From NCBI RefSeq assembly GCF_900156425.1, contig NZ_FTNO01000001.1:124001-188000 (forward strand): a stretch of 64,000 nucleotides of DNA, in the 5' to 3' direction. This DNA comes from Haladaptatus litoreus (GTDB lineage: Archaea > Halobacteriota > Halobacteria > Halobacteriales > Haladaptataceae). Position 1 is the stretch's first letter; each line of letters opens with the position of its first letter. Shown in pieces: positions 55,242-64,000 of this stretch. Both the position numbers and the translations under genes were made by a program. A model generated the notes under the pieces. It did not search any database, had not been told where the DNA came from, and was given only the letters and a program-made list of their open reading frames with translations.

Positions 55242-56750
55242 ATGCGACGGCGAGAGTTCCTCCGTACTGCCGCCGTGGGGGGCGGAACCGCGGCTTTGCT
55301 CGCATCCGGGGGCGTTACTGCACAAGACTCACAAGACCCGTACCGACCGCTCGGGACCGTGGCCATCGAACAGGCGAAAGAAGCAGTCGTTTCTGACGAC
55401 GGCAAGACCGCGTTCGTCGCCGCGACCGACGGCTTTGCTACGGTGGATATTAGCGACCCCGCGAATCCGACGGTGTTAGCGGAGCGACGCGGTTTGCTCG
55501 CAGAGAGGGACGACGGCCCGATGACCCAAGTCTGGGACGCAAAAATCGACGGCGACCGTCTGCTCGTCGTCGGGCCCGCAAATCCTACCTCCGACGATGT
55601 CGTTCACGGAATTCTCCTCTACGACGTGAGCGACCCCGCGAATCCAAACCGAGTGGCCTTCCACGAAACCGACTATCCGATTCACAACGCGATGTACGTG
55701 GACGGAATCGCATACCTCACGGCCAACGACGGGGATGGAAATCCGCTCGTCATGGTCGATACGGCGAACGACTCGCCGACGGAAGTCGGTCGCTGGTCGA
55801 TGCTCGACTACAACTCCGACTGGTCGAAGGTCGATTCGTGGGTTCGGTCGCTTCACGACGTGTGGGTGCAGGACGGCACGGCGTACCTAGCGCAGTGGGA
55901 CGCCGGAACGTGGCTCGTGGACGTGTCGAATCCGAACCAGCCCTCCCACATCGCGCATTTCGGCGGCGAACCGCTGGACGACCTCGCTTCGATTCCAGAC
56001 GAGGAAGAAAACGACGCCATCATCGGTCTGCCCGGAAACGACCACTACGTCGCCGCCAACGAAGACGGGTCGCTGGTCGTCGTCAACAAGGAAGCGTGGG
56101 CGACGGGCGACGGTAGTTCGGGCGGCCCCGGCGGAATCGCCCTCTGGGATATGTCCGACCCCCAGAACCCCGAACAGTTGGCCGAAATTTCGGCACCGGA
56201 ATCAGCCGACCCGACCTACGATTTGCGAGGGCCATCCCTGTTCCAGCAGTTGTCACTGCCGAAACTGTCCTCGCTCTCCCCAGTCGGAACCGCCTCGGCC
56301 CACGGAAAATGCCACGACTGCACCGGGGGGAGTGCGATTTCGGGACAGTGGACGACTTCGCACAACTTCGACATCGTCGGCGACCGCCTCTACACCTCGT
56401 GGTATCAAGGCGGCGTGAAACTGTTCGACATCAGCGACCCCGCGAATCCTGAGGAACTGGTTTGGTGGCGCGACCCCGAACAAACCGCGTTCTGGACGAG
56501 CCAGCACGTCTCGGACGACTTTTTCATCGGCGGAAGCATGGGCATGGACGGCAACGGAAAAGGGGCGCTCTACACCTTCCCGAACCGCGCCGGACAACAG
56601 GAGAATCCGCCAAGCCTGACTTCCAGCGGGGGTGGAACGGCCAAAGACGAGTCGCGGACGACCTCGGAGCAACCCGGATTCGGGTTCGGGGTTGCCGGGG
56701 TTTCGGTGCTCGGACTGGCGGCGTGGAACCGACTTCGAAATCGGGAGTGA
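55242..56750 (+). CDS. Tat-exported LVIVD-repeat beta-propeller protein
   Basis: 502-aa surface protein. Tat signal [20 protein letters not shown] (residues 2-21). Repeated blades such as [48 protein letters not shown] and [14 protein letters not shown] define an LVIVD propeller. A Ser/Thr-rich linker and a final hydrophobic helix ([19 protein letters not shown]) anchor it to the membrane. Function unknown; such proteins may bind ligands or surface polymers. It follows the glucokinase by 85 bp. Confidence 0.82.
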   Translation: MRRREFLRTAAVGGGTAALLASGGVTAQDSQDPYRPLGTVAIEQAKEAVVSDDGKTAFVAATDGFATVDISDPANPTVLAERRGLLAERDDGPMTQVWDAKIDGDRLLVVGPANPTSDDVVHGILLYDVSDPANPNRVAFHETDYPIHNAMYVDGIAYLTANDGDGNPLVMVDTANDSPTEVGRWSMLDYNSDWSKVDSWVRSLHDVWVQDGTAYLAQWDAGTWLVDVSNPNQPSHIAHFGGEPLDDLASIPDEEENDAIIGLPGNDHYVAANEDGSLVVVNKEAWATGDGSSGGPGGIALWDMSDPQNPEQLAEISAPESADPTYDLRGPSLFQQLSLPKLSSLSPVGTASAHGKCHDCTGGSAISGQWTTSHNFDIVGDRLYTSWYQGGVKLFDISDPANPEELVWWRDPEQTAFWTSQHVSDDFFIGGSMGMDGNGKGALYTFPNRAGQQENPPSLTSSGGGTAKDESRTTSEQPGFGFGVAGVSVLGLAAWNRLRNRE

Positions 56751-56820
56751 GTTTCACCCCTTATCGTGCCCCGACCGAGAACCCCAAGATTACCGTACCT
56801 CCAGTTCCTATGAGTATCCA

Positions 56821-57201
56821 ATGAGCAAGTCCAGCGAGACGGAAGCCACCGATTCGGACCTCAAATCGCGGGTCGAGCGCTGGCTGACCGCCCAGATGCC
56901 CATCATCCAGATGCACGGCGGAACGAGCGCGGTTCGCAAGGCCGACCCGGACGACGGCGAGGTCGTCATCGAACTCGGCGGGGCCTGTAGCGGCTGTTCG
57001 ATTACGCCCATCACGTCCCAGAACATCGAAGTCGAACTCCTCAAGAAGTTCGAGGAAGTGGACGACGTAACCGTCAGAATCGCCGACGACGGAACCAGCC
57101 AGTGGAAAAACGACCAAGCCGAGAGTGTCATGGGAATCGACCGAAGCGAGGGTGGCCGTGGCGGGAAACTCAATACGCCGTCCGACCAAGAGCACTTCTA
57201 A
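56821..57201 (+). CDS. NifU C-terminal (NFU) domain protein
   Basis: 126-aa NFU-domain protein, a carrier for [4Fe-4S] clusters. The cluster motif CSGC lies in [19 protein letters not shown] at about residues 58-61, with the flanking MPIIQMHGG of the family. ATG at 56821 ([13 protein letters not shown]). It may serve Fe-S enzymes such as ABCE1, though the link is general. No suf genes are nearby. Confidence 0.9.
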   Translation: MSKSSETEATDSDLKSRVERWLTAQMPIIQMHGGTSAVRKADPDDGEVVIELGGACSGCSITPITSQNIEVELLKKFEEVDDVTVRIADDGTSQWKNDQAESVMGIDRSEGGRGGKLNTPSDQEHF

Positions 57202-57251
57202 TTCAGCACCGAGCGCTTCGAGTGCCAAACGTTTGTGTTGGCCGTCGAATA

Positions 57252-57258
57252 TTTATTG
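57252..57258 (+). promoter_or_regulatory. TATA box for the gene at 57280
   Basis: TTTATTG in an A/T-rich block lies 22-28 bases before the ATG, fitting a leaderless transcript and supporting the 57280 start. Confidence 0.45.
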
Positions 57259-57279
57259 TCTATTTGTGTCTGTTTTAGT

Positions 57280-57813
57280 ATGACTGAGTTTGAGACGACG
57301 AGGGGTCGGTGTCGAATCGAGGACGGGGCGATTCGGATTCAGGGGAGTATGACGGTCGGGATTCGACGGATGGTTAAACGTAGCCCCTTTCGATATTTCT
57401 CCCTTCTACTGCTTCTCGCGGTTCTGAGCTTTGTTCTCTATCTACTGTTCTTCGAAATTCTTACTCTGATTGGCTTCTTGATTGGAATTACCATCGCCGT
57501 CTGGTTGCTCCTTCAACTCCGCGTTCGTTTCAGCCGTTTTTCACGGGCGACAGAAATCCCAGTATCGGCGGTAAAGGAAGTCGTCTACTCGGACGGCGGA
57601 AAATGGGGGCAGGCGAACTTCCTCGTCTACTTCGACACGGACGACGGTGTTCGCGTTCGACCGATTTCGATGGGCACCTTTGGTAACCTCATCGGTGACC
57701 TCGAAACGGGGAAGAAAGCGTTCGAACAGGCCGGTCTCGAAGTCGGTGACAGTTTACTGAACGCCGACGAATCATCAGCACCTTCGCCTGACGAGCAGAA
57801 TACAGCAGAGTAA
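57280..57813 (+). CDS. Hypothetical two-TM membrane protein
   Basis: 177-aa protein with two adjacent hydrophobic helices (about residues 40-85; YFSLLLLLAVLSFVLYLLFF and FLIGITIAVWLLLQLRV) between a soluble N-terminus and a cytoplasmic C-terminal domain (FLVYFDTDDGVRVRPISMG). ATG at 57280 (MTEFETTRGRCRIED). The domain resembles PH-like or DUF-type membrane-associated folds, but I cannot name it. It is convergent with FAU-1, with stops adjacent. Confidence 0.65.
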   Translation: MTEFETTRGRCRIEDGAIRIQGSMTVGIRRMVKRSPFRYFSLLLLLAVLSFVLYLLFFEILTLIGFLIGITIAVWLLLQLRVRFSRFSRATEIPVSAVKEVVYSDGGKWGQANFLVYFDTDDGVRVRPISMGTFGNLIGDLETGKKAFEQAGLEVGDSLLNADESSAPSPDEQNTAE

Positions 57814-59241
57814 CTACCGAAGCACCTTCTCCACGCTCGCCGCCACGCTCCGCGCTTTGTCGGCCAGTTCTTCCGATATGTGGCCCGCTTCGACCGCTGA
57901 ACCCAGTTCGTCGTCATCGACTCGCTCTACGGTTCCGTCGGGTCGCTTCACGACATCGACGTGCAAATCCACGTAGCGCACGGAACGCGGGAACAGTTCG
58001 ACGGGCGTGCAGACGTTGACGTAGGTTCCCTTCGATTCGCCGTCCTCGCTCCGGTAGGCCGTGGGGTACCACCAGCGGCCTTCGCGGAATTTGGTGATTG
58101 CCACGTCGCCCGCCTCGCGGTCGGTGCCGATGGCGTCGTAGGTTCCCGACCCCTGCATCTCTCGGCGGACGGTGTATTTGCCGGATTCGGGGTCGCGTTC
58201 GACCACGTCACCCTTCCCGAGCGAGAAACAGCGCCCGTCCGGTTTGCCGTGGTCGATGAACACCTCGCCGTCTTCCTCGGGGCCGAACTGCCGGAGGGTA
58301 GCCCCGATGGGAACCTCGTCACCGGGTTCGTAGAGGTCTTCCGCGAAATCGACCGCTCCACTCGCAGAATCGTCCGCGGCCTTGATTCGGTGGTGGCCGG
58401 GCAGGGTCGTGGTGACTTCCCGTCGGAACTCGTCCAGTTCGAACCGGGATTCCCGACCGAACCAGAGCCACGCAGTAGAATCGGGTTTTGTAATCGTCTG
58501 TGGGGAGTCCGCCGCGCTCGGAGAATCCGCGGATTCTCCGAGCGCGCTGTCGATGGCTTCGGCGCGTTCGACAGCACTCGAAAGCGCGGCATCCATCTCC
58601 CCGATTTCGGCGTCGTTCGCGCCGTACTCCCAGCGAACGCCCCATTCGTCGGGAACGTCGGTCGGAAGCATCTCGGTTGTCCGCGCGAGTTCGCGCCTGC
58701 TGGCGTCGTCGGGTGCGCTGGCGACCACGCGGTTCACGTCTTTCGAGAGACTGGCCACACCGCCGAACACCTGTACGTCGGTTCCGAGCAGGGGTCTGTC
58801 GCGCGACCACGGCGGTGCGGGAGTGTGAACCTGTACCCTGACGTAGTCACCCTCGTCGATTCTGCGGTCGATTTTTCGGAAGGGAAGAAAGCCGTCTCGT
58901 TCGCCGAGATTCACGACCGCACCGCTTCCGAGGGTTTCGCTGACGACGCCATCGAACAGCGCGCCGCGAGGGGCCGGGTCGTCCCAGTGGAAGGTGTCGA
59001 TGCCGATTTCAGCCAGTCGCTCGCCCACTGTTTCCACTGTGTCCTGCTCACCGAACAGACCGACTCCCTGCCGGTCGTCGGTCGTTTCGACTGTCGCGTC
59101 GTACTCGCCGGTTTCGAACTCGGAATCGAACCGCCGCTGGATTGGCGGCGAAGCTTGCACTACGTCGAAATCGTCGCCGAGTAGGCGCGTGAGTGCTGTG
59201 GTGTAGATGCCGCGAACCCGGATTCTGTCGTCGGCACTCAT
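57814..59241 (-). CDS. FAU-1-like RNA-binding ribonuclease (DUF402)
   Basis: 475-aa homologue of archaeal FAU-1/RNase AU-1, an RNase E/G-related enzyme. An N-terminal RNA-binding part (about 1-90) is followed by an S1-like domain (GVVSETLGSGAVVNLGERDGF, about 95-170), a linker, and a C-terminal DUF402 domain (WWYPTAYRSEDGE, YVDLHVDVVKRPDG). Between residues 230 and 245 lies an Ala/Ser/Asp-rich stretch (ALGESADSPSAADSP) whose DNA is a 34-bp perfect palindrome. Full length. Target RNA unknown. Confidence 0.85.
   Translation of the reverse strand: MSADDRIRVRGIYTTALTRLLGDDFDVVQASPPIQRRFDSEFETGEYDATVETTDDRQGVGLFGEQDTVETVGERLAEIGIDTFHWDDPAPRGALFDGVVSETLGSGAVVNLGERDGFLPFRKIDRRIDEGDYVRVQVHTPAPPWSRDRPLLGTDVQVFGGVASLSKDVNRVVASAPDDASRRELARTTEMLPTDVPDEWGVRWEYGANDAEIGEMDAALSSAVERAEAIDSALGESADSPSAADSPQTITKPDSTAWLWFGRESRFELDEFRREVTTTLPGHHRIKAADDSASGAVDFAEDLYEPGDEVPIGATLRQFGPEEDGEVFIDHGKPDGRCFSLGKGDVVERDPESGKYTVRREMQGSGTYDAIGTDREAGDVAITKFREGRWWYPTAYRSEDGESKGTYVNVCTPVELFPRSVRYVDLHVDVVKRPDGTVERVDDDELGSAVEAGHISEELADKARSVAASVEKVLR
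58513..58546. repeat. 34-bp perfect palindrome inside the FAU-1 gene
   Basis: The 17-base arm CGCGCTCGGAGAATCCG is followed immediately by its exact reverse complement. It encodes a low-complexity linker. It could form a strong mRNA hairpin or be a trace of a duplication or slippage event. Confidence 0.85.
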
Positions 59242-59808
59242 CGGCGGTGAAGAGAAAAACGGGGAGCGGTCGGTGTGCTGGCGGTCGGCGGTTGAACTTT
59301 CGTCGGTTGGCAGTTAGATGACCGGGCGGGCGGAAATTTGCCGGTCGTCGCCGCGCTACAACCGCGTGTCGTGCGGGAGGCGAGCGTGTCGCGCTGGCTA
59401 GTCATACCTCCCGGTTGGTACGCGGGGGATTTTAGCGTGACGAGGTTGGTCGTCGCGAGAGCTGCTGATTCCGAACTGCTTCAGTCGTCTGCGGGGATGG
59501 CACCTGTCCAGTTCGTGTCGGTGCCGGGGGTGATTTGTTCATCCACCCATCTGTCGTCCTCGGATTCTACTTCTTCGGTATCTACTGCCTCGCTATTCTC
59601 TTCTCGTGTGTCTTTCCGTGTCGATTCTTTCGGCGGTGCCGAGTACATAATTCCTCGGCTGTGACTCGTGGGTGACATCGTGTGTCACGAATCGACAGTC
59701 CTCCCTAATAAACGCAACCCTACATTTGTTTATGGTATATAGTTGCATATAAGGTGTTTAAGGTCTGCTTGCCGAACGATTTACTCTCTGCCCGTGCGAA
59801 GCCCCGCC
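59242..59808. other. Gene-poor stretch with one possible small gene
   Basis: About 570 bases between FAU-1 and PrsW. Apart from the doubtful small frame at 59481-59648 (listed) nothing stands out. The last 80 bases before PrsW are A/T-rich (TATATAGTTGCATATAAGG at about 59737-59755) and probably hold its promoter. Confidence 0.45.
59481..59648 (-). CDS. Possible small acidic protein
   Basis: 55-aa frame from ATG 59648 (MYSAPPKESTRKDTREENSE), with a strongly acidic middle and an end GTDTNWTGAIPADD. Haloarchaeal-like amino-acid composition is the only support. No known family or partner. Confidence 0.35.
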   Translation of the reverse strand: MYSAPPKESTRKDTREENSEAVDTEEVESEDDRWVDEQITPGTDTNWTGAIPADD

Positions 59809-60960
59809 ATGGACGAGAATCGCGACCCTGTCGCTCGCGGCACCGACGACTCGGTCGATTTGTACGACATCGCGACGTGGGAAGAACGGTCGCGTCTGGA
59901 CTGGTTCGCCACGAAATTTTACGGACTACTCGTCGTCTCGGCACGAGCGTTTGTCATTCTCCTCGCAATTGCGATTCTTCTCGTGCAGTTCGCACTTGGT
60001 GGATTGGCGGCGCTTTCTGACCCGTGGGTCGGAGTGTTCGTTCTCCTTTCCGTCGTCCCCGCGTTCGCCCTCGCGGCGTACATCTGGCACGCCGACGTGA
60101 CGATGTCGGAACCGCTCCCGCTCCTCGTCGGAACGTTCCTCCTCGGCGTGCTGTTCGCCGGATTCGCGGCGATTTTCAACTCCTACACGCAACCGCTGTT
60201 CTCGTGGATTCCGCTCGTCGGGTCGGCGCTGTTTTTCTACATCGTCGTCGGGCCGGTCGAGGAAACCGTGAAACTGCTCGCGGTGCGCCTGTTCGCCTTC
60301 CGGAGCGACCGATTCGACGCCGTCATCGACGGTGCCGTTTACGGTGCAATGGCCGGGTTGGGCTTTGCGACCATCGAGAATGCCCTCTACATCAGTCAGG
60401 GAGTGCTTGAGTCCTCGGGTACCGACCCACTCCTGCAAGCCGGACAGACCGCTGTCTTTCGGCTGTTTGCCGGGCCGGGCCACGTCATCTACTCCGCTTT
60501 CGCGGGCTACTACCTCGGCTTGGCCAAATTCAACCGCGAAAACGCCGGGCCAATCGTGATTAAAGGCCTGTTCATCGCGGCAGTCATCCACGCCACGTAC
60601 AATACGCTGGTCGGGTTCGTTCCCGGTTTGGCGTCGTTGGTGTACCCGTCAGTTACACCCGTGATGGCCTACATCGTCTTCGTCTTCATTTACGACGGCT
60701 TTTTCGGCTACCTGCTCTACCGGAAACTCGACCGCTACCGCGACCTGTACGAACGAACGGACCGCCACGACTCGGTGACCTTCGGCGTCGGTGAAGGCAG
60801 CCAAGTTGCAGAAACTGGACGAACGGGCGAAAAGAGGAGAATGGTTGACGGTGCGGAAGTCGGCGAACTGAGCACCGCCGAAACCAACGATTCGGACGAG
60901 TCGGCGGACGAAACGGATTCGCTCTGGGACGACGACCCATTCGGATACGACCGAGAATAG
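59809..60960 (+). CDS. PrsW-family intramembrane metalloprotease
   Basis: 383-aa membrane protease of the PrsW/CAAX-related group. Eight or so TM helices; conserved motifs VEETVK (metal-binding Glu pair with Lys), FATIENALYIS, GPGHVIYSAF and HATYNTLV carry the predicted active-site residues Glu and His. The acidic C-terminal tail (about 330-383) is cytoplasmic. Its substrate is unknown; relatives cut membrane-bound regulators. ATG at 59809. Confidence 0.88.
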   Translation: MDENRDPVARGTDDSVDLYDIATWEERSRLDWFATKFYGLLVVSARAFVILLAIAILLVQFALGGLAALSDPWVGVFVLLSVVPAFALAAYIWHADVTMSEPLPLLVGTFLLGVLFAGFAAIFNSYTQPLFSWIPLVGSALFFYIVVGPVEETVKLLAVRLFAFRSDRFDAVIDGAVYGAMAGLGFATIENALYISQGVLESSGTDPLLQAGQTAVFRLFAGPGHVIYSAFAGYYLGLAKFNRENAGPIVIKGLFIAAVIHATYNTLVGFVPGLASLVYPSVTPVMAYIVFVFIYDGFFGYLLYRKLDRYRDLYERTDRHDSVTFGVGEGSQVAETGRTGEKRRMVDGAEVGELSTAETNDSDESADETDSLWDDDPFGYDRE

Positions 60961-60999
60961 CTCCTGTCTGCCCTATTCGGTCTGCTTTATTTGGCCTGC

Positions 61000-61587
61000 C
61001 TATTCCGCCAGTAGTTGTTCCGCATACTTCGCCAGCACGTCCACTTCGAGGTGAACCGGGTCGCCCGGTTCCTTTTCGGAGAGGTTCGTCACGTCGCGCG
61101 TCGTCGGGATGATGGCCACCGAAAAGGTGTCCTCTCCCTTCTCCGCGACGGTGAGGCTGATGCCGTCCAGCGCGACCGACCCCTTGTTCACGATGTACTG
61201 GCCGAAGCCTTCCGGAATCGCAAACTCGTACTCCCAATCCTCGCCGACCTGTCGCACGTCAACGGCCTCGGTCGTCGTATCGACGTGCCCTTGGACGAAA
61301 TGGCCATCCAGTCGCGCGTCGGCCCGCAGTGCGCGCTCTAAATTGACGACGTCTCCCTCTCGTACCTCGCCGAGATAGGTTTTCGAAAGCGTCTCCTCGG
61401 CCAGAAACACCTCGAACGTTTCGGCGTCGAACTCCTCGACGGTCAGACAGGCGCCGTTCACGCTGATACTCGCGCCGTGTTCGACATCCGCGAGGGCTTC
61501 GTCCCCCGCAATCGTCAGTCGTCGCCCACCTTCTGCGTCCTCGATGCGACGAACCTCGCCAGCCTCCGCAACGATTCCGGTAAACAT
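61000..61587 (-). CDS. ribE: Riboflavin synthase, alpha-subunit type
   Basis: 195-aa enzyme making riboflavin from two 6,7-dimethyl-8-ribityllumazine molecules. Two tandem lumazine-binding repeats: MFTGIVAEAGEVRRI with VNGACLTVEEF, and HFVQGHVDTT with ALDGISLTVAEK. Haloarchaea use this bacterial-type synthase. Full length from ATG 61587. Other rib genes are not in the window. Convergent with PrsW. Confidence 0.95.
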   Translation of the reverse strand: MFTGIVAEAGEVRRIEDAEGGRRLTIAGDEALADVEHGASISVNGACLTVEEFDAETFEVFLAEETLSKTYLGEVREGDVVNLERALRADARLDGHFVQGHVDTTTEAVDVRQVGEDWEYEFAIPEGFGQYIVNKGSVALDGISLTVAEKGEDTFSVAIIPTTRDVTNLSEKEPGDPVHLEVDVLAKYAEQLLAE

Positions 61588-61710
61588 AACAGAACTGTGA
61601 CGCCGAACGGTTGAAAACCGTTCCGGAACGCGGTGTCGGTGCAGGGTCGTCGCGGTGCCGACCCGGCGCCATGGCGTCGCACTTTTAGTCGGTCGCTGGA
61701 TAGAAGCGGT

Positions 61711-61956
61711 ATGAAACTCGGTATTCTCGACACCGTGAGTCTGGCGGCGACGCTGGTGTTCGCGCTCCCCATCGGACTCCTCGGTATCGAACGCTTCATC
61801 GCCGGACAGACGCTTCTCGGCGGTGCGTTCGTCGCCATCGCCGTGCTGATGATATTCCTCCGCGAATGGTTGACGACTCCCGAAGACATCCCGGCCAGTG
61901 CGGCGAAAAAAGTGGTCGGCACTGTTGCCAAAACCGACGACGACAAGGACGAATAA
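61711..61956 (+). CDS. Small two-TM membrane protein, DUF7533-like
   Basis: 81-aa protein with two TM helices (LAATLVFALPIGLLGIERF and LLGGAFVAIAVLMIFLREWL) and a C-terminal TPEDIPASAAKKVVGTV tail. It resembles haloarchaeal proteins I know as DUF7533, though I hold this loosely. ATG at 61711. It diverges from ribE by 123 bp. Function unknown. Confidence 0.7.
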   Translation: MKLGILDTVSLAATLVFALPIGLLGIERFIAGQTLLGGAFVAIAVLMIFLREWLTTPEDIPASAAKKVVGTVAKTDDDKDE

Positions 61957-62175
61957 ATCGGTGAGTTCGCGGTGTCGGTTTTCGGTTCGCTACTCACGAA
62001 GTGGTTTTGCGGCGAGTTTGAGATGGTGAGTCAAAGGGAGTAGTAATTGTAAAACATGAGATGGTAGCGTTTGCAGTCATCACTACCCAACGAACAGTCT
62101 CAATCACCGTTCTACGAACACGCTAGAGAAATCGTCTAACACCTACTCTAAAAATCTACGCCGAAGGAATTACTG

Positions 62176-63687
62176 CTAGTCCAAGTCGTAAATGTCGCTG
62201 TACTTCTCCTCGACGTACTCCAAGAAGTAGTCGGCCGTGAGCGGTTCGCCGGTCGCCTCTTCGATGAGTTCGTCAGTGGTGTACAGACAGCCCTGCTCGT
62301 GGATGTTCTCGGTCAACCACTCGCGGATTGGGGCGAAGTCGCCCTCCCGAATGCGCTCCATCGGTTCGTCGATTTCTTCCTCGATAGTCGCCCAGAGTTG
62401 GGCCGCAAAGACGCTCCCGACGGTGTAATTTTGGAATCCGCCGAATCGACTCGTCCAGTGAATGTCCTGCAAACAGCCCTCCGAGTCGGTTTCGGGGACG
62501 ACCCCGAGGTAGTCGTCCATGAGTTCGTTCCAGCGGGTCGGAATCTCTTCGACGTCCAACTCGCCACCGACGAACTCCTGTTCGATTTCAGACCGCAGAA
62601 TGATGTGCATGTGGTAGGTGAGTTCGTCGGCCTCGACGCGAATCGTGTTGTCCGTGAACACCTGATTGACGGCTTCGTAGGCCTCGTCCACTGTTACGCC
62701 CTCGGCCTGCGGGAAGTGCTCTTTGAACGTCGGGAGGAACAGTTCCCAGAACGCCCTCGTCCGACCGACGTGGTTCTCCCAGAACCGGGACTGGGATTCG
62801 TGGATGCCCGAACTCCGCGAGTCACCGAGCGGGGTTCCGTACTCGTCGTCGCGCAGACCGAGTTGGTAACTCGCGTGGCCGAACTCGTGAATCGTCGCCG
62901 TGAGCGACCCGATTGGGTCGTTTTCGTTGTATCGCGTCGTCACTCGGGCGTCGAACTGCGTGCCGGACATGAACGGATGCGGTGCGGTGTCGAGACGCCC
63001 GCGACTCCAGTCGTAGTCAAGTGTGTCGAGCGCCGCTCGCGCGACTTCCTCCTGCGTGTCGGTGTCGTAGGTTCCCGAAAAAGCATCGTCCGCGATGTCC
63101 GCGCCGTTCTCCTGAATGTCCTCGATGAGCGGAACGAGTCCGTCACGGAGTTCGTCGAAGATTCGCTCGACGGTGGAAAGTTGGAGATACGGTTCGCCGT
63201 CCTCGAACATGACCTCGTAGGGGTCTTTGTCGGGGTCGATGTGCTCCGCTCGCTCGATTTGGAGTTCGCGCAGTCGGTCGAGATACGGTTCGAACGTCTC
63301 GAACTCGTCTTCGGCTTTCGCCTCCTGCCACGCCGGTTGGGCCTCGCTACTCGTCTCGGTGATTTCCGTGACGAGGTCGCTCGGAACGTCGATTGCCCGG
63401 TCGTACTGTCGCCGGATTTCCCGGACGACCGCCGACTGTTCGTCGTCCAGTTCTTCGCTTTCGAGTTCGTCTAACAACTCGCCGGTTCGCTCCTCGGTCA
63501 GCAGTTCGTGTGTAATCGACTGAAGCGCAGAAAGCTGTTTTGCGCGCGCCGGTGTACCTTCTTCGGGCATCTTGGTCTGTTGGTCCCAATAGAGAATCCC
63601 CGTCGCGTTTCCAATGTTGGCAATTCGCTTGATTCTGGTTTCGAGTTCGTCGTAGGCGGAGTGAGCTTCTTGTTCGGAAGTTGCCAT
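62176..63687 (-). CDS. Carboxypeptidase, M32 family (Taq-type), second copy
   Basis: 503-aa paralogue of the enzyme at 41294-42805, with the same length. Active site HEFGH at about residues 267-271 (TATIHEFGHASYQ), then HESQSRFWENHVGR and ELTYHMHIILRSE. ATG at 63687 (MATSEQEAHSAYDELE). Differences between the copies lie mostly in the first 60 residues and the region after the active site. It is followed on the same strand by no partner; the helicase gene lies upstream. Confidence 0.93.
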   Translation of the reverse strand: MATSEQEAHSAYDELETRIKRIANIGNATGILYWDQQTKMPEEGTPARAKQLSALQSITHELLTEERTGELLDELESEELDDEQSAVVREIRRQYDRAIDVPSDLVTEITETSSEAQPAWQEAKAEDEFETFEPYLDRLRELQIERAEHIDPDKDPYEVMFEDGEPYLQLSTVERIFDELRDGLVPLIEDIQENGADIADDAFSGTYDTDTQEEVARAALDTLDYDWSRGRLDTAPHPFMSGTQFDARVTTRYNENDPIGSLTATIHEFGHASYQLGLRDDEYGTPLGDSRSSGIHESQSRFWENHVGRTRAFWELFLPTFKEHFPQAEGVTVDEAYEAVNQVFTDNTIRVEADELTYHMHIILRSEIEQEFVGGELDVEEIPTRWNELMDDYLGVVPETDSEGCLQDIHWTSRFGGFQNYTVGSVFAAQLWATIEEEIDEPMERIREGDFAPIREWLTENIHEQGCLYTTDELIEEATGEPLTADYFLEYVEEKYSDIYDLD

Positions 63688-63762
63688 CAAATCTATTCCA
63701 CCGGCTGACGGTATCAATGCACGGGTATCGGAAAAGACGAAATGAGAACCCTGTGGTCTCGT

Positions 63763-64000
63763 CTACTGCGCTTCGAGTTCTTGGTCGAGGATGTCGTCAA
63801 CCGACTTCTCGTTCGGTTCGTTGAACAACAGCACGTCCAGTTCGAGTGTCGGCGCGCCACTGACGAGGTTCTCCATGAGGACGAGGCGCTCGCGGGCGCG
63901 ACTCATGCCGACGTAAAAGACACGACGCTCGTTGTCGGTGAGAACCGGAACTGGGTCGGTGCTCGACGTAAACTCGTCCACGCCGGGAAGGTCGATACCT
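63763..64000 (-). CDS. UvrD/PcrA-type helicase, C-terminal end only
   Basis: About 79 codons of the C-terminus are visible; the rest lies beyond the window. GIDLPGVDEFTSS and the helicase motif VI (ERRVFYVGMSRARERLVL) mark superfamily 1 UvrD/Rep/PcrA helicases, whose arginine finger sits in SRAR. The tail ends KSVDDILDQELEAQ. It probably acts in DNA repair or replication restart. Confidence 0.8.
   Translation of the reverse strand, partial: GIDLPGVDEFTSSTDPVPVLTDNERRVFYVGMSRARERLVLMENLVSGAPTLELDVLLFNEPNEKSVDDILDQELEAQ

Noticed and set aside
1-64000. tRNA, rRNA, CRISPR array, transposase or integrase
   Set aside because: No cloverleaf T-loop pattern, no spaced direct repeats of CRISPR type and no recombinase motifs seen in the window.

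Overview
This window reads as a chromosomal segment of a haloarchaeon (class Halobacteria). The proteins are acidic. The information-processing genes are archaeal: ribosomal protein L37Ae, RNA polymerase subunit P, the KEOPS subunit Pcc1, prefoldin beta, Pth2, TruD and ABCE1/Rli1. Several families are typical of haloarchaea, namely bacterio-opsin-activator (Bat/HTH_10) regulators, DUF7344 winged helices, DUF2070 and DUF3194 proteins, and Tat-type (twin-arginine) secretion signals. The base composition looks moderate for the class and recalls Haladaptatus-like genomes, but I cannot settle the genus. I see no tRNA, rRNA, CRISPR array, transposase or integrase. This is mostly core genome with some accessory catabolic and secreted genes.

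Layout. 1-4.5 kb: a truncated multi-domain Bat sensor-regulator, a KDG kinase, a 630-bp gene-free stretch and a dihydrolipoamide-dehydrogenase-like enzyme. 4.6-8.1 kb: a small winged helix, a YgfZ/GcvT-like protein, a zinc ribbon, thiazole synthase Thi4 and a methyltransferase. 8.6-11.1 kb: a hypothetical gene, the thiamine regulator ThiR with dcd, and pth2. 11.2-20.2 kb: an information-processing cluster (truD, DUF2103, rpl37ae-rpoP-pcc1, pfdB-DUF3194). It contains two Bat-type regulators, a DUF7344 gene and a broken NAD(P)-dependent oxidoreductase between genes that I expect to be neighbours in other haloarchaea. 20.2-36.2 kb: an unexplained 740-bp gap, a bicovalent-flavin oxidase, DUF2070, GMP synthase subunit A, a PKD protein, HAD hydrolase, archaemetzincin, a Bat regulator divergent from a cytochrome P450, an arylsulfotransferase-like protein, an aldo/keto reductase, and ABCE1 with an EMC6-like protein. 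36.6-49 kb: an HTH regulator, PIN-KH ATPase, M20 and M32 peptidases, a frameshifted GH18 chitinase, a geranylgeranyl reductase, a membrane-anchored DUF7344 protein and uvrA. 49-64 kb: an ABC exporter, LURP-one protein, SDR, UspA, ROK glucokinase, LVIVD protein, NifU domain, FAU-1, PrsW protease, riboflavin synthase, a second M32 carboxypeptidase and the end of a UvrD-type helicase.

Working links. Thi4 (thiamine thiazole synthesis) and ThiR (HTH fused to ThiN) lie 1.7 kb apart, and a perfect 14-bp palindrome sits on the thi4 promoter, which suggests a local thiamine-repression circuit. The KDG kinase and ROK glucokinase fit sugar catabolism. Two genes are broken by single-base lesions: an internal TGA in the oxidoreductase and one extra G in the chitinase. 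The best unexplained sequence signals are a 34-bp perfect palindrome inside the FAU-1 gene, an 18-bp inverted repeat upstream of uvrA, and a run of palindromes at 20.92-20.97 kb. I found no clearly new multi-gene system.
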